The translations under genes and the position numbers were made by a program. Shown here piece by piece: positions 59,872-64,000 of a stretch of 64,000 nucleotides of DNA. The stretch is from Labia minor (lineage: Eukaryota; Arthropoda; Insecta; Dermaptera; Spongiphoridae): NCBI GenBank assembly GCA_963082975.1, contig OY720350.1, positions 39,859,851 to 39,923,850 on the forward strand, written 5' to 3'. Below the pieces are notes generated by a model that worked only from the letters and a program-made list of their open reading frames with translations, made no database searches and was not told the origin of the DNA. How positions within the stretch are numbered: position 1 is the first letter of the stretch; each line of letters opens with the position of its first letter.

Positions 59872-60952
59872 ATAGAAATTATTTATTTGATAATTTAAAC
59901 ATCTGCAACAACTACTATAGTTTTCAAAAAAATAGTGTACAACATAAAATGACTACCCTGTATACCAATAAACTATTTTAGATAGATATATACAAACAGA
60001 AATAAATTAAACTAAAAATTTATTTATTTATTTTTATTTTAATAAATTTCCCATATTTCAGATTTCATTTCTCTTTCAAAGTACCAATTATATTATATAA
60101 AATTAAGAAAAAAGTAGATCCATTCTATTTGGTGAGTGGCTGATAAATTAACTCAACCGTCACGTGCCCTTCTATTGATAGTGTCTTTGTGTTATGGTTT
60201 TGTTGCGTGCTATCAGTTTCAGAGAAAGGCTCATCTCAAAGCGATGCCTGTCCATGAGTCACTCACATTGCGATAACGATAATTGCAATGATAATAATAA
60301 TACAAACAATAATAATAATAATATTATAATAGCTCCCTAGATATCGTTGAGGGTTGCTTTACCCCCTCCATCCTCCCCCTCTCTCACACCTTCTCTCTCA
60401 CTCAATATCCTAAATTAATTCATGCATAATATATGTATATTCTATATGCAGGATAGACAGGATATTCACTCTACCAGACTATATATATATATATATATAT
60501 ATATGAATATAGTATTAATTTATTTATATATTAAATAAATAAACCTCGAAAATACCTTGTCGGTATATGATAATTTAGTAACCCCTCCCAACCCCCTCTC
60601 TCTTTATTATCTGACCATGAATTCCAATTAAATATTAATATTTTTGCAATGCAAATCTCATATGACCACAATGGTTAGGAAACTTTTATTATTCATTAGA
60701 TAAATTAATAAAACATTTATTTATTTTTTTTTTTTTTGTTAATCTACTGAAATTTTAATTTTTTAATTATTGTATTTTATCATTTTAATATTATATTTAT
60801 ATAAATAAAAAAAAATAATTTAATTAATTTATAGAAAAGCTTTTTTTACTGATAAAAATTTGTTTTGATATGGTAAAAAAAATTTAATTTATCAAGATTT
60901 TCATTTATTAAAAATCCTTTTGATTTATAAATGGATGCTCAAATATTTAAGA
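59872..60952. other. AT-rich region, no gene recognised
   Basis: It includes a moderately GC-rich patch (60,150-60,270), a CT-rich strip (60,355-60,410) and an AT run (60,481-60,504). No domain or repeat end. Confidence 0.45.
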
Positions 60953-60954
60953 TA

Positions 60955-61394
60955 CGAGGGTGGTCTGAAAAGTTTCCGTCCTGGCCAAGAAAAACGATGT
61001 TTTTCAATTTTTTTTTTTGCTATATTTTTCAACATAATCTCCATCAACACTGATACATTTCTCATAACGGTGTTCTAATTAAATTTGATTTAATTTAATT
61101 TAAGTCTCATCAACAGTTATGAATCGATGCAAAAATTCGTTTGGATTACGCCTACAGCGCCAAATTGTCGTTTGAAATGGTTTTTCGAACCAATTTTTGG
61201 TCTAACGTTAGGAAATGCGGCACCCACATTGCCCACAGCTTTCTATATTCAAATGGTTTTGCAAAATATTTCGCACACGTTCAGCTAACATCGTACAGGT
61301 CTCAGCTATCTTGAATTTTAAAAAATAAAACAAAAAAAAAATTTAAAAACATCGTTTTTCTTGGTCAGGACGAAAATTTTTCAAACCACCCTCG
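60955..61394 (-). mobile_element. Internally deleted mariner element with TA TSD
   Basis: The left end CGAGGGTGGTCTGAAAAGTT and the right end, inverted, CGAGGGTGGTTTGAAAAATT are TIRs. They extend inward to about 50 bp (both continue CCAAGAAAAACGATGTTTTT). TA lies on both sides (60,953-60,954 and 61,395-61,396). The element is about 440 bp long instead of roughly 1.3 kb. Confidence 0.92.
61030..61300 (-). pseudogene. mariner transposase remnant
   Basis: On the minus strand, frames give VRNILQNHLNI, then WVPHFLTLDQK, then NPNEFLHRFITVDET, whose Asp is the first catalytic residue of the D,D34D triad. This is followed directly by a C-terminal piece, RYEKCISVDGDYVEKYS. The two later catalytic Asp residues and the region between are deleted. 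Several frameshifts are also present. The copy cannot transpose on its own. Confidence 0.85.
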
Positions 61395-61396
61395 TA

Positions 61397-62458
61397 AAAG
61401 TGATGACTATTATTATTATTATTATTATATATGTTATTATTATATTATTATTATTATTAATTATTATTATTAAATATTATTTCCTGGTCTTTTTCGCTGA
61501 AATGACTTATAATTTGCAAATAATAATAAAATACTATACTATAATTTATATGGTATATTAAGTTAAAATTATTTTTAAATCTCTTTTAATGAATCTTTTT
61601 TTTATATGAACATTTGTTCATTCTCTCGTGTTTGATTTAAGCTTTCCACCTTTTTGATTTTGGAAGCATAGTGAGCACAACTAATTTGCATCGAACATCT
61701 CTCTCAATTTGGTATTGAATTCATCAATTCAAAGGGCCATAGGAAGCATTACCCTTTAATTACTCTTATAACATCTGCTAAAAAAATTGATTTCGTCGTT
61801 GTTACTTCAAAAAAAAAAAAAAAAAAAAACAACTTTCATTTCGAATCTAATAGAATATTCAGATTGATATCAACGGGAAAAGAACTTCCACTAGTAATCT
61901 TGTTTTACTTGAACAAAATGCTAATTTCCCGATGATGAACAATTGACACCACCCACTAAAGGTGACAAGGGGTGTATACTTGGGCTTGAGTACAAAAAAA
62001 ATACACTTAATAGAGTTTTAGTGAATTTTACACTTTCTCTCTTTCAACATACTACCACCAATTCTCATTTTTTAATGTACTTGTGTAAACATTCAACTGA
62101 CAAGAGGCATGGAGAGGTCGATAGTGGGGTTCGGAAATGGGAGGAGGAGGTCGATGGCTTGTATTGGAAAATTGAGGGTGGAGAAGTGTTTCAGGGTCAG
62201 GGGTGGGAAGACACGGTAGCGCATTGACTTTAATTTTCGATTTCAAATTGCAATTTGCGTCAGGACAAAATTGCACAGCTGTGAAGTTACGCTCTATTTA
62301 CATTTTGTTTAAATTCCTTCCTCCTCGATATTTATTAATAATGGCTTTATTGAAATATTTAGAAAAAAAAAACAAATAGAACAAAAAAAAATAAGTAAAC
62401 CATAAAATGATAAATTTAATAACTTTAAATGATTTTCAAAATATTATAGATATATTAT
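61397..62458. other. Region with ATT microsatellite and unassigned GC-richer part
   Basis: ATT/ATTATT repeats at about 61,407-61,472 and an A20 run at 61,810. The ORF at 61,943-62,227 (94 codons) and an overlapping minus-strand ORF lie in a GC-richer patch (61,940-62,260); I recognise neither and call neither a gene. Confidence 0.4.
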
Positions 62459-62469
62459 TTATGAGCAGG

Positions 62470-62695
62470 GCAGGTCGCTAGAAAGGAAGAGGAATGAATG
62501 GCGAAAAATATATTGGTGGGGAGACCGATTGGGAAACGTCCGCTTGGAAGACCAAGGACGCGATGGGTGGACAATGTAGGAAGGGACGTGAGAGAGATGG
62601 GAGAGGGAAGGGATTAGATGGTTGTGGCTCGGGATAGTGATACTTGGAGGGGTGTGGTTGCTGCCGTCAAGAACTTTCGAGTTCCGTAGAGCCAC
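62470..62695 (+). pseudogene. RTE LINE C-terminal tail
   Basis: The frame beginning AGA CCG ATT near 62,521 reads RPIGKRPLGRPRTRWVDNVG, RDVREMGEGRD, a stop, then ARDSDTWRGVVAAVKNFRV and a stop. This is the best preserved tail of this LINE in the window; GRPRxRWxDNV is its hallmark. The conserved UTR with GC hairpins does not follow; a SINE-like element begins about 50 bp later. Confidence 0.78.
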
Positions 62696-62742
62696 AGTGA
62701 TAGATTTATTTTATTTCAATTATATATATTAATTTAAAATAT

Positions 62743-63250
62743 GGCCGAGAGTGTAGCGTGGCAATCTTCTACACAAGAAGTCGGCGTTCGATTCTAACCA
62801 AGAACGGATTTTTCTAATAAATTCAATTTAACATCAGCTGCCTCCGGCTCCAGGAACTGACAAGCCCTGGTTCTATATTACCCTGCACCAGCAGGACTAC
62901 CTCAAAACAAGCAACCATAAGCAACAATGGATCGTGATGAGAATAACTCCAGTTGGTACCCAATCCACCCGTCATCTGGAGGATCCGGATCTTCACGAGC
63001 ACTCAAAAAGAAGAATAAAAGTTAACACCTAAAGAACATTCATATATGGGCACACTTAACATCAATACCCTTATTCAAGCAACAATGGTTCATGATGAGA
63101 ATAACACCGGATCTTCATGAGCACACAAAAAAAGAAGAATGAAGTTAACTCCTAAAGAACATTCATATATGGGCCCATTTAACATTAATACCCTTGCATA
63201 TGGGAGCTTTGCGTGATCCTAGATGGTCCAGACGCAAATAAAAAAAAAAA
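62743..63250 (+). mobile_element. tRNA-headed SINE-like retroposon with duplicated body
   Basis: The head (62,743-62,808) reads GGCCGAGAGTGTAGCGTGG, then GTTCGATTCTAACC, giving A- and B-box-like segments. The body includes two related units: 62,921-63,078 and 63,079-63,198, both beginning GCAACAATGG. The second lacks about 40 bp found in the first. The element ends in GACGCAAATAAAAAAAAAA at 63,231-63,250. LINE-driven retroposition is likely. Confidence 0.5.
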
Positions 63251-64000
63251 ATTTTAAATATTTAAAATAAATATGATTCAATTTCTTAACTCAAGGTCAA
63301 TGAAAAAATGCTGAACTGCTAATCCTGGGAACGGAAATTCAAACCCCAATGAATTAATTGACTAAATAGATTCCAGGGGTAATATAAAATAGAATAAATA
63401 TTATTTTTCACTTATATACCGCCACATAAATACAATAAATATAATTTATTTATCTATCATTTTTATAAATTAAGATATAACCTTAATATCATCTCTAACC
63501 AATTTTTTTCATTTCTTTTTCATTTTTGTTTCTATAACACACACACACACACATGACACATAAATTACCCTTAATGCAACTAATATATTTTTTTGGTACT
63601 TATCATTCTGACATTTAGTTAGTTATGCAGAGAGATCATGGAATTTTTTTAATATAATGCCATCTTGTGGTAAACTTTTATTATTAGAACATATATATAT
63701 ATTATTTTATTGATATAAACCATAAAATTTTTAAAGTACAATAAATATATATATATATATATATATAGGGAGAGTCATTATATCAACAAGCCTTGATACC
63801 ATCATTTAATAATTTTATTTTAAAATAATATTATTAAATGTGATTTTAAATATTCCTCTTTCATTTGTTATCTAATTTTCTAATTATTGATCCAAATGTT
63901 TATCTCCCTTCAATTAAAATAAAATAATATATATATATATATATATAATATTAAATCTAAATAAACTAAACGAACCATGCCTTTTTCATTATAAATGTAT
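63251..64000. other. AT-rich end of window with dinucleotide runs
   Basis: CA run at 63,538-63,553 and AT runs at about 63,742-63,766 and 63,927-63,948. A weak B-box-like AAATTCAAACCCC near 63,337 is not enough to call a SINE. Confidence 0.45.

Noticed and set aside
1..64000. CRISPR array, bacterial operon, telomeric repeat or integrated virus
   Set aside because: No regularly spaced short repeats, no polycistronic coding, no TTAGG-type arrays and no viral protein motifs were seen.

Overview
This window is non-coding, very AT-rich (clearly above 70% A+T by eye) animal DNA dominated by decayed transposable elements. The element mix is GIY-YIG Penelope-like, RTE-type and RLE-type LINEs, hAT, mariner, Helitron/Helentron-like elements, tRNA-headed SINEs and a retroposed U6 snRNA. 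Together with the base composition this points to an arthropod, most likely an insect. I cannot name the species. I see no bacterial operons, no viral genes, no CRISPR array and no intact multi-exon host gene.

Layout. (1) 1-23 kb: the C-terminal part of a Penelope-like element with an intact GIY-YIG ORF and a hammerhead-like motif downstream of it. Four copies of a short repeat (family A) with Helentron-INE architecture follow; one was later interrupted by a small hAT with a perfect 8-bp target-site duplication (TSD). One copy of a second family with the same architecture (family B) lies here too. Other items are a U6 snRNA retropseudogene, decayed RTE LINE 3' ends whose 3' UTR forms GC-rich hairpins, a Pif1/Helitron helicase fragment, a mariner N-terminal fragment next to a 380-bp tandem duplication, and SINE heads. 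(2) 23,471-55,382: a perfect head-to-tail duplication of a 15,956-bp unit (23,471-39,426 and 39,427-55,382), with a constant offset and no indel I could find even in homopolymers and dinucleotide runs. Each unit holds a 901-bp block that is also present just left of the first unit, a hAT MITE, a frameshifted C2H2 zinc-finger fragment, a SINE, a Penelope hammerhead-like motif, the 3' end of a hAT, the C-terminus of an RLE-type LINE, a family A element, and a fragment of an endonuclease/exonuclease/phosphatase domain of the kind found in Helentrons and LINEs. (3) 55.4-64 kb: a 3'-truncated family A copy, then the only region that looks like a host promoter and first exon (about 56.6-57.1 kb: an NRF-1/EWG-type palindrome, 47-bp tandem repeats, a 20-bp palindrome, and an ATG exon followed by a GTGAGT donor). 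After that come the second family B copy, a hAT inserted in an RTE fragment with a perfect 8-bp TSD, an internally deleted mariner with TA TSD, another RTE tail, and a SINE-like retroposon with a duplicated body.

How the parts relate. Most of the window is a layered record of transposition; nested insertions give relative ages (family A older than the 749-bp hAT; RTE older than the 738-bp hAT). The 16-kb duplication is younger than everything inside it, or is an assembly artefact. Families A and B, the helicase fragment and the endonuclease fragment could all belong to one Helentron lineage; this is inference. Most short ORFs here are chance or low-complexity readings and are not annotated.
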